A DNA stretch of 64,000 bases. It comes from Iris pallida. Lineage: Eukaryota > Streptophyta > Magnoliopsida > Asparagales > Iridaceae. Position numbers and translations under genes: made by a program. Each line of letters starts with the position of its first letter. Within the stretch, counting starts at the first letter, position 1. The stretch is from assembly GCA_029216955.1 (NCBI GenBank), contig JANAVB010003400.1, positions 19,895,138 through 19,959,137 on the forward strand, in the 5' to 3' direction. A model generated the notes under the pieces. It was not told the DNA's origin. It made no database searches and saw only the letters and a program-made list of their open reading frames with translations. Below are positions 10,703-24,151 of this stretch, one piece after another.

Positions 10703-11480
10703 CTACAAAAGAATTTGCAGATGAAAACTTTTGTACCCATTTCTTGTAGGGTCCTGGAATGTTAGTTTTTGGTATCCATACACAAATCTTCAAATCAACA
10801 AGCTTTCTAACTCTACATGCAGAAGAAATATGACCAATGGTGCCACAATAGTGACATCTAGCATGTTGAGTGTTGAATGCAGTGTGTTGTGCATTATTGG
10901 TAGGTCTAGATTTTCTAGTGTAAAAGAATGCATGCCTATTTGTCTTTTTGGGCAGAAGTTTGGTTTGGTTAGGTCTGATAGTATTGGGTTTGACCGTGTT
11001 CTGATGATTCGGTAAGTAACATGTGTTAGGATAGAAAGCAGCAACTTCAGGCTGTTTTCCTAACCTAATTTCTAAATTTTTGGAGGTGTCATGTAACAAG
11101 CTATATTTAGCAATGAGTGCATCATTTCTAACAATAGCTTATTGGAGACTTTTCTTCTCTTTAAGTAAGTATTCCTCTAATTGGGTAATGGTATTGTCCT
11201 TCTCTTCGGATAGTCTTTGGGTCTCGTGTGATAACAGCTTAACAGATAAAAGTTCACCTACCTCACTAGAGCTATTACTACTTCTAACCTCATCTAGTAG
11301 GTCGGTAAGTCTTCCTATTTCACCTTTGTACTCTTTGAGTACCTTCTTAGAGGTCTGGTATTTACTATGCAGTTTTCTGTAATCCCCTAAGAGGTCAGTA
11401 AGGCTTTTCTTAGTTGCTCAAAGGTAAAATCATCATAAGTATCAAATAGGGGGTTAGTGGTTACCTATCGTAAGCCATCA
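10680..11480 (-). pseudogene. Gag-pol middle region of element X: coiled coil and second zinc knuckle
   Basis: On the minus strand a charged, heptad-like stretch (about 11100-11400) leads into a zinc knuckle, CHYCGTIGHISSAC (about 10830-10875). The block VWIPKTNIPGPYKKWVQK, which precedes the protease in Sirevirus-type polyproteins, follows. Frames are interrupted near 11100 and 11400. Confidence 0.8.
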
Positions 11481-11582
11481 AACATACATTTGCAGTGTCA
11501 TCTGATTGCTCATCTTCTGAGTCGTTGGCTTCACTTTCATGCCATATACTTGTATTAGCATATCTTTGGGATGTAGTTTTCT

Positions 11583-12530
11583 TCAGTAGCCTTTGTCATA
11601 TTTGCTGCTCTTTCTGGTTGATGATAATGCTATTGGACAGTCCTTCTTCATGTGTCCTTTCTTTTTACAGCCATAGCAGATAGAATATTCTTCATTGTTA
11701 TTGATGTTGCTGTTGCTGTTGTAGTCCTTCGTTCTTCTGTTGAATCTTATGAACTTCTTAAATTTTCTCACCGTAAGAGCTTGATCCTCAGTGTCACCGT
11801 CACTGTCGTCGGAATTATCTTCGACAGTTCTTCTATATTGAGCTTTGAAAGCGATTGACTTCTCCTTTGGTATAGCATCTTCAAAGTTTTGAAGTTCCAG
11901 CTCATGAGTGAGTAGCTTACCTATGAGTGTTTCAATAGACATGGTTGTAAGGTCGTTCCCTTCAATAATTGTCGTAGCCTTTGGAATCCAATTCTTTATA
12001 AGAGCTCGTAGCAGTTTACGAATCTTTTTATGGTTACTGTACTCTTTGCCTAATGATGACAGAGGATTTACAATATCCAGGAATCTCGTAAACATCTGGG
12101 TGACAGATTCGTTTGGTTTCATCTTAAACGCCTCATACTCCTGAGTAAGTTTGTTGATCTTTGATTCCTTGACTTGAGTTGTTCCTTCGTGGGTAACTTC
12201 GAAAAGTTTTCACACTTTATTTGATGTTGTGCAAGTAGACACCCTATTAAATTCGATCCTATCTAAAGCACAAAATAAAGTGTTAATAACACGTGCATCA
12301 AGACTGGCCTTTTTCTTTTTATCCCAGTATATTTATCATGGGGGTTTTCAACCAAAACATCTTCAACAAGAATACGAGGAGCTTTTTTTAGCCATCAATA
12401 AATATAAGCCATAAGTCAAAATCTAGAGATTTCAAGAAGAAACTCATCTGTGTTTTCCAATAGGTGTAATTTGTACCATCAAATAGTTGACACGTGTTGT
12501 GCTGTGATCTATGTAACAGTTAAGAATAAA
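11583..12530 (-). pseudogene. Copia gag (Sirevirus-like, element X)
   Basis: The intact part (12122 to 11583) has the UBN2-type gag region MKPNESVTQMFTRFLDIV, then IRKLLRALIKNWIPKATTI and LIGKLLTHELELQ, an acidic stretch, and a CCHC knuckle CYGCKKKGHMKKDC. Further N-terminal gag (GTNYTYWKTQMSFFLKS) is visible at about 12410-12480 but is cut by stops and shifts before 12122. The composition matches Sirevirus gags. Confidence 0.9.
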
Positions 12531-12573
12531 AAAAATATAACTGCAATGTTACCTTGTTTTACCTGTATAACCC

Positions 12574-12585
12574 GTTCTGATACTA
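12574..12585 (-). promoter_or_regulatory. Degenerate initiator-Met tRNA primer-binding site of element X
   Basis: Minus strand reads TAGTATCAGAAC, which matches the canonical plant copia site TGGTATCAGAGC at 10 of 12 positions. It lies just upstream of the gag, at the place expected for the 5' LTR boundary. Confidence 0.7.
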
Positions 12586-12587
12586 AT

Positions 12588-13330
12588 TTTAGGAACGAAT
12601 CGTAAAGCACAATACTCTAGACGGGGGGATGAATAGAGTAGGCAACAAAATATTGCTAATTTAAAAAGTTAGCAGTATGATCACAGAGATATATCACAAG
12701 TAAATAAATGTAAAACCAGAGATCGAAAAGCAAACGCAAAGATGGCGATGTATACTGGTTTCCCTCTTATGAGGACTATTCCAGTCGAAAGAACTCTAGC
12801 TTACAGTTGAATCCACTATTAGAAAATACCGTAAGTTTTTATACGAAGTCCTTGCAACTTCTACAAACGCGAGCTTTGATACGAAGTACTCGACCAACTT
12901 CAATTGTGAAGTGCCTTTCTTCAATCAAGCCTCTGATTACAATCGCTCTGAAGCTTCTAGACCGTACTGCACTGGCAAATCGACTAGAGGATTGTAACTG
13001 GCTTGGGATTTGAAGATTAAAGCTCAGAACACTTTAGAAGAGAGCAGTAGGCTTTAGAGAGAAGAGATGAAAGTGAATGAGTGAATTGAAATGATCGAAA
13101 TCCTTTTCTATTGATAGCTTTTCCAAAGGCAGAACTCTGTCAGAATTCGGGCAGAATTCGGACAGAACTTTATGAGAAAATCTCAACAAGATCCGTAACT
13201 GCAGGAGGACCAAGTTCAAAAAGCAACGTTCACTGGCCGAACTCGGGCCGAGTTCTGTCAGGGTTTTGTAAGGTTTTTGTAAAAATGATTTTTGAGATTT
13301 TTGAAATTGTTTTAAGCAGTTAGGAGCATT
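12588..13330 (-). mobile_element. Probable 5' LTR of element X (outer end uncertain)
   Basis: Non-coding sequence directly outside the primer-binding site. The outer boundary is not fixed: a possible LTR start on the minus strand is TGCTCCTAACTGC near 13330, but no target duplication or second LTR copy is available in the window. Short direct repeats (CAGAATTCGG near 13140-13165) are present. Confidence 0.45.
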
Positions 13331-13582
13331 TTGTAAATAGAGGGCTGTTTTTCAAAACATGGGATATTTTGAAAATATTTTTAGGGTAGCCTATTTGCCA
13401 GTACGACACCATGTATAATGTATTCCTAGACTCATGAAATGTAAAAAATATATTGCATAAAGGAAATACAGACTCGAGTGGCAAACACAGCTTTGGTCTT
13501 AAACAGAATGGATAGCAGTTCTCTGGCAGTGTCCAAGAGTCTAAGTAAACTTGAGCAGCCCTTATATCGAGACAGAGTTTGA

Positions 13583-14329
13583 TCAATTATTAAAATTAGG
13601 TTTGACCATGACCAATGGGCCAACATTATAAGCCTTCACTGTCCGCGAATTAGTGATTGGTGCCGACTGTACTGGAGTCTTCTGGCACGCCATCTGATTC
13701 ATTTCTGTTCGACACCTATTGAGATATGCGCACATATCAGCATATGGCCCCACTTGGTTGTTGGTCTGTGACACTTGCAATCTTCTATGTCCTGTCCTTG
13801 ATATTCGCAGAGTAGGGAAGCTATAGCGCTGGCCTGATTGGCGCGGAGCAGCCTGGCGCCAATCAGATTGTTGTGGAGTAGGCAAGATGCCTTGGTGCTC
13901 TGTACGAATTGGCATAATGCATTTGGCGCGACAATTATGGGCAGAAGAAAGTGAACTCTGAATCGAATCTACTTTCTGGGAAGTAGAGTTCAAGTTCGAA
14001 GATGCAGCTTTGGCACTGATTGGCGCTGAGGCGCAATCAAGTGGGTTTTCTACCAAGTCCATGACTGGAGAAGAGTGGGGAATGGCCATAGCGCACTTTC
14101 CCTTGTCTTAAGTAGCAGCAGTAACAACTGGCGCAACATTGGACTTTGGAATCCAAATGGTGTGCGCCTTATTTTGGGTAGCATCAGTGGTGGCGCACTT
14201 AGCACCCCCAGCGTCAATCAGCTATTCATAAGCAGTTTGGTCAAATTCGACGACCAAGGTCTCTTGCGTCGTGTCGACCGACGCAATATCACATTGAGTT
14301 ATCACCTTCTCATCGGAAGAGAAAATCAT
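13583..14329 (-). pseudogene. Unidentified broken ORF, about 248 codons with two in-frame stops
   Basis: From ATG 14329 the minus frame runs to a stop after 13583, broken by TAG and TAA codons (before the intact 168-codon part from 14089). The protein is Ser, Gln and Asn-rich, with HTIWIPKSNVAP before the second stop, ADMCAYLNRCRTEMNQMACQ near the end, and no domain I recognise. The frame is longer than chance and its codons use GCGCC often, so a decayed gag-like or viral-type ORF is possible. It lies between the LTR of X and an orphan LTR end. No function is proposed. Confidence 0.4.
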
Positions 14330-14870
14330 CCCCAGCAGAGTTGTTATTTTGTTGGCAAAAACAAAAGTTTAAATATAAAGTAAGAAAAGAAGAAAAGTAC
14401 AATTGATATCTGGAGAAGTACAACTATAGGAATCTGATCAGAAGACGATCACTTTAACCCTTGGACTATGCGATGTCGGAGGAGAAAAGCTCTTGAACGT
14501 GCTGCAGCAACTTCTCAGGCGATTATGATCATTAGTGACGCCTTGAAGAGTAATTTTGAACGATATTTATAGAGTTTTGGAAATAACTGTCATGTGGTTA
14601 CTCTGATTGGCGCGCAGTGAAAATAGGGTTGATGATGCACTCGTTGGCGCACAGTGACCCAGTTGCGCGAACAGTTAACTTAACTGCATATGACGCGTAG
14701 CATTCTGTGAGAGAATTACGCTTAGTCGTAGGCAGTGCTGCATGTACATTCTTCGAGATTAATGGCATGTACGCTACGTCATCTAACTGCTTCTGGATGA
14801 TAATTGACTGATTAGCGCCAGTACATGAATGGCACAAACCATTGATTAGTGCCAACTATTGGTTGGCGCC
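13837..14870. repeat. Dispersed TGGCGC/GCGCCA hexamers
   Basis: Ten copies in about 1 kb (for example 13839, 13854, 13924, 14021, 14129, 14191, 14608, 14645, 14815, 14864), often as GATTGGCGC. Fewer than one is expected by chance. They occur both in the broken ORF and in the non-coding part after it, so codon bias alone does not explain them. Confidence 0.7.
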
Positions 14871-15210
14871 AACTGTGGAAAGCACCGAGTGTGAAGAGCT
14901 TAATCACTTTGCACCATTGATGAATGGCGTGAAGAAATAAACGGCCGTCATTATGAAGAGTCTGACAAAATCTTCTCGAGCGCTGTACGCTCGGGATTCA
15001 AAGAGATTTTCATCGACTGACATGTTGTCAGTCATCATGACTGACATTTTAGCTTTTTGAGGAAAATTGCCATATGGCAGCCCGTGCGATCTGAAACTGG
15101 CATAAATTGGTGTTGGGCACCATCTGATGAATGAATTACAACGCCATTTGTGAATAGCTCTATGCACTGTCTTGGAATATTTTAAGCTTCTACAAATACC
15201 AGTTCCATCA
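14350..15210 (+). mobile_element. Tail of an orphan LTR (element J), start not resolved
   Basis: Non-coding. It ends in CCATCA at 15210, two bases before a perfect primer-binding core, the arrangement of a 5' LTR end in plant LTR elements. It contains a TATTTATAG box-like site near 14564. The LTR start and any partner LTR are not visible, because element D cuts J about 110 bp after the primer site. Confidence 0.5.
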
Positions 15211-15212
15211 AT

Positions 15213-15224
15213 TGGTATCAGAGC
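15213..15224 (+). promoter_or_regulatory. Initiator-Met tRNA primer-binding site (element J)
   Basis: TGGTATCAGAGC, a perfect 12-base match to the plant initiator-Met site used by most copia and many gypsy elements. No coding region of J remains before the D insertion at 15336. Caulimovirids carry the same site, but no caulimovirid protein is visible. Confidence 0.8.
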
Positions 15225-15335
15225 ATTTATTGGATCTGTGTATCGATTGATAAATCGATGTTGTCCAATAAAACTTGTATCAAAAAATAGTCAGTAGATG
15301 TAGATATGTTCTGACTCGGTTTTGCAGGCATCTTA

Positions 15336-17970
15336 TGTCACGACCTAGTCCCAAAATACGCGGGACCGAGCCACGTGGCATAGGCCAGCTACGTATTCAA
15401 CCAGACTCTAGTTCGACTAGAATACGTATAAGTTATTTAAAATGGTGCAAATATCACTATATCATCTCTATATCTCAATCCATATAACAGAAGCATATAG
15501 AAAAGAAAATATGAATACTAGTCTGCAGCCCAATAATAATACTTGCCCGAGTAGACTCGAATAGAATAGTATGAGTCTATAAACACTAGGCTACTAAGTA
15601 GATACTAATAGCAGAAAATAAAATATATAACTCCGAAAGAATGAATACCTGATATGAAATGAGTACCAGCAACAATCCAGCGAGGAGCTCTATAAACCTT
15701 CTCAGCCAACCTGGAAGAAAACCAGGTCCTCAGCGGGATATAGCAAGGTACATAATATACATGCCGCTATGAAGTACAGTAGATATCATGTGTAGGTAGT
15801 AGCATGTGATACAGAAAATAGATACGTGATCGGGATAATACACAGGTGATCAAGTAACTCTACTACTAAGCAGACTATCTAGTCTGTGTGGAATACACTT
15901 GAGGACGCCATTCATACGCATGAGCTATCACGGTGTAATCCGAAATTCTGGTAAGGAAACTCCGGTAAATATGAAAAATCTGCAGTTTCGGTAAGGAACT
16001 GTGGTAACTATGAATATCCGAGGCTCTGGGTAAAAGGCAACGGTAATAATGTAGGAAAGTAGCTCATACGCCTATTGACTGCCCTCCCCGTCCAATTATA
16101 CTGTCCGCGTTGCATCCACGACACGTCCAGTCGGACTCTAACAAATGATAAGTCTATAAAAGTAAATATCCAGATATCATAAACGAGTCACCTATATGCC
16201 ATGCAGTATGAATCTGTGAATCATGTCTATGTGTCAGCTGGTATAATCATGGCAGTGTACTCATGATGAACAGGTAAATCGGGTACAATATATCCAGTAT
16301 GAACGACTGATAAGGAATATAAGCATATAGATACTATAAATCAAGTTGGCAAGGTATACTTGCCTGGAGTTTGTCCAATCTATGCTGAGACTGCAATACC
16401 AATGTCTATTCCACTATCCATGAGCTAATGAACCATACTCCATGTAAATATCTTTCAATCCTAATCACAAATAACATATATCACACACTAAAGTACATGT
16501 ATAACTCATAACTCCCACCTAGAGAGCTTGGGTTGTTCTAGTCGCGTATTACCATAGGTTAACTAAGACACTTGTAATTATATCGCCTAGAACTAGGTCA
16601 CACTAGTCTCTATAATCATTATTGCCAATAATATGAATTGTAAGTTGTAGGTTATTAAAATATCAAGTTTGTACCATCGTTATTCGTACAACGAAACCAA
16701 CGACACGTAAATCGAGACAAGAGGATCAACATCAAGGTTAACAATCTTATCGTGGTGATCCATATGGTCAATTTTCAATTTTAGCGATGTGAGATCACTG
16801 GAATCTATTGACCTCAGTTTTGATGCATAGATTCTGAAGTACGAACATACATAGGAATTAATTATAATTAATGGTGATACACAAAGGAAAAGTCTACATA
16901 CGTCATCAGATGATGAAACAAACATCACCATCATGTCCAAAATGGTCAAATTAGCTAAGATAGCCTATCCATAAGTCCAATTTGGACACAGGACCAAAAC
17001 AGTAATTTCGGGTCAAAATGATATCTGCCGTTGGATCTGCTTTGCACCGAAAAATATGCCAGAATAAAAGTCCTTTAAAAATAGCAAATTATATGCCCAC
17101 GAGTCTAGAATGATGATATGAACCCAACGGTATATCCAAAATTGGATTCTGATGAGTCGATCTCAAAATGACCTGTTGGCTCGGACAGAGGGACCCGATT
17201 TACACGGAAATACGTGTCGGGGTCACGTTGCTCCAAACTCAGCATATTATATGAAATTTAGCTAGGACAATGCCATGAGTCCATTGGTGGCATCAGAATT
17301 TGAATTCGGAGTTCCATGTCCAGAATTAGAATTTTACAAGTTGAAAATTACGAAATCGGACGACCAAATTGGCGCCGATTTCAACCAAACAAACGACCTC
17401 ACAATTAAATGAAATTTTAATCAAAATAAGTTGGTTATACCAGCTGTACACAGGAACTAGTGGCATGTCAAACGGAGCTACAACGGCGGAGAAACAAACC
17501 ACAAAGTTGGCTCATCGAAACTGCCTAAAAATAATACAATTTAAACAGTCAATTTGGTGGCCAGTTTTGATCTATAAAACAATCGAATTAACTGTTAAAA
17601 TTTTAAGTGAGCGAAGGGGTATATACCAAAATTAAAAAAGAAGAATCTGATCGATGATCCAACGGTCAGACTGTCCAGAAAACATGTACAAAGTCGTTAT
17701 CCTGAAGTATAGTTTTGACTTTCGATTTTTGCGCGCATCTCGACGGGATCGTTCCCAAATCGCACAATTTGCCTGCAATGACTGTCAGGAAGGACATGGC
17801 CAAGTCGGGGACATTCGCGGTGGAGTGCACGACGTCAGGGCTCTCGCCACATCCATGGGCAGCATGCGGGAAGCGCTGCCTCGACGGTCATAATCGTATG
17901 CATGGGATGACACTCGCCACTGCACGTACGAGTGGCCACGCACAGGGTGCTGCCATTGCAGGAGGGGGCC
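15336..17970 (-). repeat. Element D 3' LTR, first segment
   Basis: LTR terminal part on the minus strand, ending GGTCGTGACA at 15336. A GGCAAGTAT donor-like motif lies at 16356-16364, 1028 bp from the LTR end. The segment 16980-17700 resembles LTR G (about 56600-57130) in opposite orientation. The total LTR length with the second segment is 4129 bp. It has no coding sequence; the short ORF near 17715-17975 is in an LTR. Confidence 0.85.
17966..17970. other. Target-site duplication of element A, left copy (GGGCC)
   Basis: GGGCC directly before the A LTR; the identical 5 bases follow the far end of A at 47798-47802. Confidence 0.93.
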
Positions 17971-18789
17971 TATAACTACCATTTTCCTAGAATAAGGGTA
18001 TTTTGGTAATTGTGTAATTTTTAAATTATTTTATTAATATTTTTAATTGTTGCTTTTTGTGATAGTGGTTCTTTTTGTTTAACCTTAGATAACCATGTTT
18101 AGAGACTAACCATGATTAGAAGACTTAATTATCATTTGATTTGAATTTTGAGATTAAATCCCAATTAGGAAACTTTTAAATTCATTTTAGGCTATTTAAA
18201 TATATTGCTTTTTGGGCTTTTGCTAAAAGCGCTTCCTAGTGGACTTAAGATAAGTTGTGGCCCATACGTAAACCCTAACCTAATCCTAGCAGCAGCCCAT
18301 GGCCGGCCAAGCAGCACCCCCTCTATATGTTCATCTCTTATAGCCACCAAGCCTTTTGCAAAACCCTAAAATTCTATTTTCTTCAAAGTAGCCCCCTTTC
18401 TCCATCTCTCATCCGATTTGCACCAAACAAGTTTTGTTGCGATCCTTGGGAGGAGAAGAAGTTTCTGGAAGCTAGCTAGCAAGGAATCGGGCGGCGTCGG
18501 GACGTCTGGAGGCTTTTTGCATTGAGATTTTGACTCTCAATAGGTAAATGATTTTAAACTCCTTTAAATCCTAATTTTTCTTCATTGATGCATGCATCTA
18601 GGTCCCTAGACCTGTAGATGTAGTTTGGTTAGATTTTGTGTCCGTTTGATATATGTATCGGATGCGTGTCGGTGTATGTTAACATGTGCTTGATGAAATG
18701 CCTCTTAGAAATAAAAGTTGTTATTTTTTAAAACAAATTTCATATACTTGTAGCCCTATATGAGGGGTTTCCAAAACATATATTTTTGT

Positions 18790-19320
18790 TATTTTTTGAC
18801 AGTTTTTGTGTCCAAACAGGACACGGGGACGTAGCACGAGGTCCCGGGCACAGTACGTGCACTGTCCTGCATCCTGAGTGTCATAACTCGATGGATATGA
18901 CACGGTTTGGCATAAAATTTTGTGGACACGAGGGGGCAACCTCTTCCCACGTGCTCGTGAAATTTAACAAAGTTTCGTTAAGTGTGCAAGAAGATATCGC
19001 ACCTGCATTGATTCGGTTGACATCGTGCACGCGCGCACAGCCCTCCCCGACACGTTGTTCGTGTGACGCGTGGACACCACGTGGACACGTGTCAGGGTGT
19101 CGACTACCTAGACCTAGACCCCACCTAGCTATGTGCACGAGCACGAGGTCCATTGTGTCGAGTGTCGTATCCTAGACCCTTCGACATGGCCGCACGAGCC
19201 CTAACCTTCACAGATTTTTGACACTTTGAGTTGAGTCCTGACACGGGTTATTGGACACGATTTTGACACTTTGTGGACACGACTCACACCCCCACATGTT
19301 GACACACATATGGGCCACCT
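18790..19320 (+). repeat. GACAC/GTGTC word cluster in LTR A
   Basis: At least 18 occurrences of GACAC or its complement, against about one expected (examples: GGACACGGGG, GTGGACACGAG, GTGGACACGTGTCAGG). The second A LTR repeats it at about 25010-25510. Similar but smaller clusters occur in LTRs B, S, G and H. Confidence 0.75.
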
Positions 19321-19368
19321 TTTCCCTAATTATCTATGTGTATATATATATGTATATTTATATGTATC

Positions 19369-20167
<799 letters not shown>

Positions 20168-21643
20168 TATGTATATTTGATAGTGATATAAGATATTAGG
20201 CTATGGTTAGTGAGTTAGTTTAGAATGGATCTATAGGCCTAGTTAGGCGAGGTTTGACGAGCAAGTTGATCAAGTTGACCAAAGTCAACTATGGATCAAA
20301 CTTGACCTGGAATAGACCCAAATAGACTTAAAATGACTTATTAACTTAAGTTTGACTTAAACTTAGTACATTTGACTAGCTGACTTAGGTTTGACCTAGT
20401 TTGACTAGAATGGTTGACCAGAGTTGAACAAGAGTTAACTTTGACCTAGAATGGCCTAGAATCATATAGAGTGTATTGTAAACTTCTTTTATTTTATGTT
20501 AGATACTTTGTAACCTGTGTCGCTCTAAATAGGACACTATGACTCCAGTTTGGACATCTATTCTCATCATCTGTTCAGGTTAGCAGGCGAGTACATTTTT
20601 TGACCGTTTCATACTTGCTAGGAATTATATTCTTGTTATAGACTAATTTACTTGATGTTGACACGATGTTATCACGGATTAGTAATATATGGATCTTTAC
20701 ATGAGATATTATTTCCCTTGGGTGCATCAAATACATCATGTCATGTGCTTTTTATGAACATCATGTATTCCATGGACTCTTATTATTCATGTACACTCAT
20801 GTGCTCTCATGTACTCTCATGATCCATGAGCTTCATGTGTAAACTGTTCATGTACACTCATATTCTCATGAGCTTCATGTATAAACCTTCATGTGCAATA
20901 ACATAACTTGTCTAGATCCTTGTGTATTGATTGGGGTATGGGAGAGTAGAAGTGGTCATGTGAACAATTCCAAAGTAGGTGATCATGTGCAAACTCTGTA
21001 GCGTAATCATGTATAAATTCAAGCCGTTCACATAACCATCTTGTGCTCTAAATCACTTAGTTACTTACAGTTCTTATTTTTCTATATTTATATTTCCATT
21101 TTACTATATATCTCTTTTGCTCTTCAAATTTATTTCTTATAGTGTTTCATGTATTTTATTCTATAGCTTGCTTTACATTTCCTGTCATGATATGAATTGT
21201 GTGAGAGATATGTATTCGTTTCTGTCCTGATTGGACCTGTTGATAAATTTTACCGGTAACTTGGAGGATCACAGCTAGCCTAAAGGACACTAGTAGAGCT
21301 TGGAGTATATGTCTAAAGTTTTGTTTATCTTATTTCTTGTTTGTCTTGGAGATGTATTTTATTTTAGATATTGAGATTTTGTGTTGTTAAACACTTGACT
21401 TATTCATTTTTGGTTGTATCCCTCTTGTGGATGTTATCTATTTCATTGTGCTGATTATCTACCTCTAGTTTTGTGATTGAGATTGTATCCTTCTGAGATT
21501 GTCCTCCGTTTGGAGATTATATCATATAGTATTAGTTGTGATTTTGACCTAGAACAGCATTCTACTGCCGACACTGAGGCGTAGGCTGGACGTACCCACC
21601 TCTCGTACCCCTACACTAGGTGCGGGTTATGACACATTTTTAG

Positions 21644-21661
21644 TGGTGGCCCATGCAGGTC
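21644..21661 (+). promoter_or_regulatory. Primer-binding site of element A, tRNA-Ile type
   Basis: TGGTGGCCCATGCAGGTC, 9 bases after the LTR end. It complements the last 18 bases (including CCA) of plant cytosolic tRNA-Ile(AAU) as I remember that sequence. Identical in elements B, C and D. Confidence 0.75.
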
Positions 21662-22011
21662 GAGATTCGCATTTGTGTGATATCGTAGTAGCACAACGAC
21701 TTAGTTGTACTACTGTGAGCCTGCTATAGGGTATAGGAAGTAAGGTATTAGCATGAGAGGATACTCAATCACTGTTAGAATTCCTCAAGAGATTCCTAGG
21801 ACGACCCTTGAGAATCTCATTTTGAGCTTCGATTTGAAACTTTTTTCCCTTATTTTGATTCACCCTTACTCTTTGTTATTGAATTTGATTTTGATGGATT
21901 CATTATTGAATTTTGAATCTTGATATTCATTGTTGATTTTGATTTTTGTATTTAAATATATTTTATTTAAGGTATAACCTGATAACATATTTGATAAAGA
22001 CAGTGAGAAAG

Positions 22012-22262
22012 GTAAATGTCTACCTTATTTATGGAGTTTAGAATTTATTGCAGTCATACTGGCTAATATGACAAGGATATAGAGCCTGATTTTAGATATA
22101 CTTATCCTAGTTATAAAAATTTAGATTTTCTTGCAGCCATACCGGTTGGCATGGTAAGAATTCTAGATAACATGATTTTAGGTTGCATACCTTAGTTACA
22201 GACTCTATCGTTTATTGCAGCTATGCTTACTGGCGTGACAAAATTCTGACAACATGATTTCA
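22012..22262 (+). repeat. Three imperfect tandem repeats of about 83 bp in the A leader
   Basis: The anchor TTGCAG recurs at 22048, 22131 and 22215, each followed by a form of YCATACTGGCTAATATGACA. Related units are visible on the minus strand of element B at about 33270-33480. Each anchor resembles a 3' splice site, being preceded by T-rich sequence. Confidence 0.75.
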
Positions 22263-24136
22263 GAAAGACGTGTATGGTATTAGATTACATCTTAAATTGG
22301 TTTATTTCTTTTGAACAGAAGAGCAAGAACAGATTTTATTATTATTTCTTTCTTGCCATTATTTCTTGTATTACCATTTTTTTATCTTAATTAACTCTGT
22401 CCCAATTACATCAATCACCTATCTCGTAACTATTTCTATCAACTACACTTGATATCCTTGAATCTCTATATTTTTTTCACTTTGGAAAGGACGAGGAAGT
22501 AGCGTAAAGTATCTAACTCGGAAAGGACTTGATTTGTTATCTTATGATAATCTTGGTAGGAATATAATATGATGGACCATGATACAGATTTGGGATAGAG
22601 ATACGACTGAGATTGAGGATGAAATCAAGAGATTTATATTATCAATTTAGAAACGGTCACACGTAGAGAAATATTTTGGGTATGAATAATTCATAGATAT
22701 ATTTCATAACTGATGATGATATTCGAGATCGACTAGTTTTTGAGGACTGGATAATTTTCGGTTATTAATTCTTAAGACGTTTTACTTTAAGGCTATGATG
22801 TTAAACTTAGGAATTTAGTAATGGGGAAGAGATTTTAACTGTATTCGATGACGATACAAAATTTAACAAGATATTGTAAGAAAATGGCTAGGAACAGAGG
22901 GAACACAAGAATTTTGAGTTATAAAATTTAGAGATTTTGTGAAAATTTTAAATTTAAGGAGAATAATATTTGAAGGTGTATGTTGAAAGAAATATGAAGG
23001 TTGATTTAATAATGGAGAATAAGTTTTGTAAGGCCTAGTGGTTTTAGATTTGAATAATACAAGGAGAGTAATTTGGACAAGTTCCAGGATTTCATAAAAC
23101 TGATTTAGAGGTTTCGGATCCAATTTAGGACAAGGTGGAAGAATTTAGATTTATGATAATTAAGTGGTTAGTGTTGATTCCTAATAAGATGGGTATGCTT
23201 CATGAGTAATGTTTTAGAATTTAGGAAATTAAGCCTATGGTGATCATGACAAGGTCCAATCTTCATGACGGAAGGGTATAATTTTGGTGGTAGTCATATG
23301 AAGGTTGATTTTCATATTGGGACTTGTGAGAAAAAGATATGATTGGCAAATGATGCTCTGATAAACTTGATAGTATCTGAGAGAGATGATTAACTTGACT
23401 TCCCTATGAAACCTTATTTTTTTTGCTTTCCCTATCAAAAAGAGGAAAATTGACTTATTCCACATCCTTGAATCATCATTTAAGTTTTCAATATCGTTCA
23501 ACCCTAACTTCCTTGATCGCGACTAATCGACTTTGGTCATCTTTCTTAACATACCAATATCCTAGGTCGTACCCAATTGAATTAAATTTAATTGTGATCT
23601 GGATTTCCATCCTTGGATGCTCATGCTCAGATTTCGATGACCTTGTTCTGCATCTTGCCCAAATCCTGATTTACCAGGAATTGTTCAACTTAGATCGTAT
23701 CGAGACTAAATTTTTTTGTATTTCAATGCTATTGCCACTCGTGCTTTAACTTTCGATTTTATTCATCTTTGGATTTTAAACACTCGTGCCTAAATTCTTT
23801 CCAACCATGATTTGATTTCCTAAATCATATCTAAATTCCTTGTGATTAGTCGTGCCAAGATGATCTAGCATGAATAAGACGACTTTGAATCCCTTGATCG
23901 TAATTTTAACAACCATAACTATACATTTTACCTTGCCTCTAAATCGTGCACATATAATTTTGTTCATATCATAATTCTATCATGCCAAAATCACTCGTCA
24001 TGTCTGAATAATTTTGAAATGTTTGTCCCGATCGTGCAAAACTCGTCATTCCTTGATCGTGCCTAAGATATCGCCTAAACCTTCTATCTTGTTTTACTAC
24101 CACTACCAACCTTTAATTTCGAGGACGAAATTATTT

Positions 24137-24151
24137 TAAGGAGGGTAGATT
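24137..24151 (+). promoter_or_regulatory. Polypurine tract of element A
   Basis: TTAAGGAGGGTAGAT precedes the 3' LTR. The preceding GAGGACGAAATT block is shared with B, C and D and is typical of Tekay/Del chromoviruses. Confidence 0.85.

Larger units (their letters stand above)
21635..24151 (+). mobile_element. Element A internal region, non-coding
   Basis: It opens with the primer-binding site and a leader that is homologous to the internal start of element B (ACTCAATCAC, then GAGATTCCTAG and GACCCTTGAGAATCT). About 2.5 kb follow without a recognisable ORF; short frames such as 23423-23749 have no family features. It ends with the block AATTTCGAGGACGAAATT and a polypurine tract. Confidence 0.85.

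Noticed and set aside
13583..15224. Endogenous pararetrovirus (caulimovirid) suggested by the Met primer site TGGTATCAGAGC
   Set aside because: No movement protein, coat or RT motif of that family is visible, and a CA-ended LTR directly before the site fits an LTR retrotransposon better.
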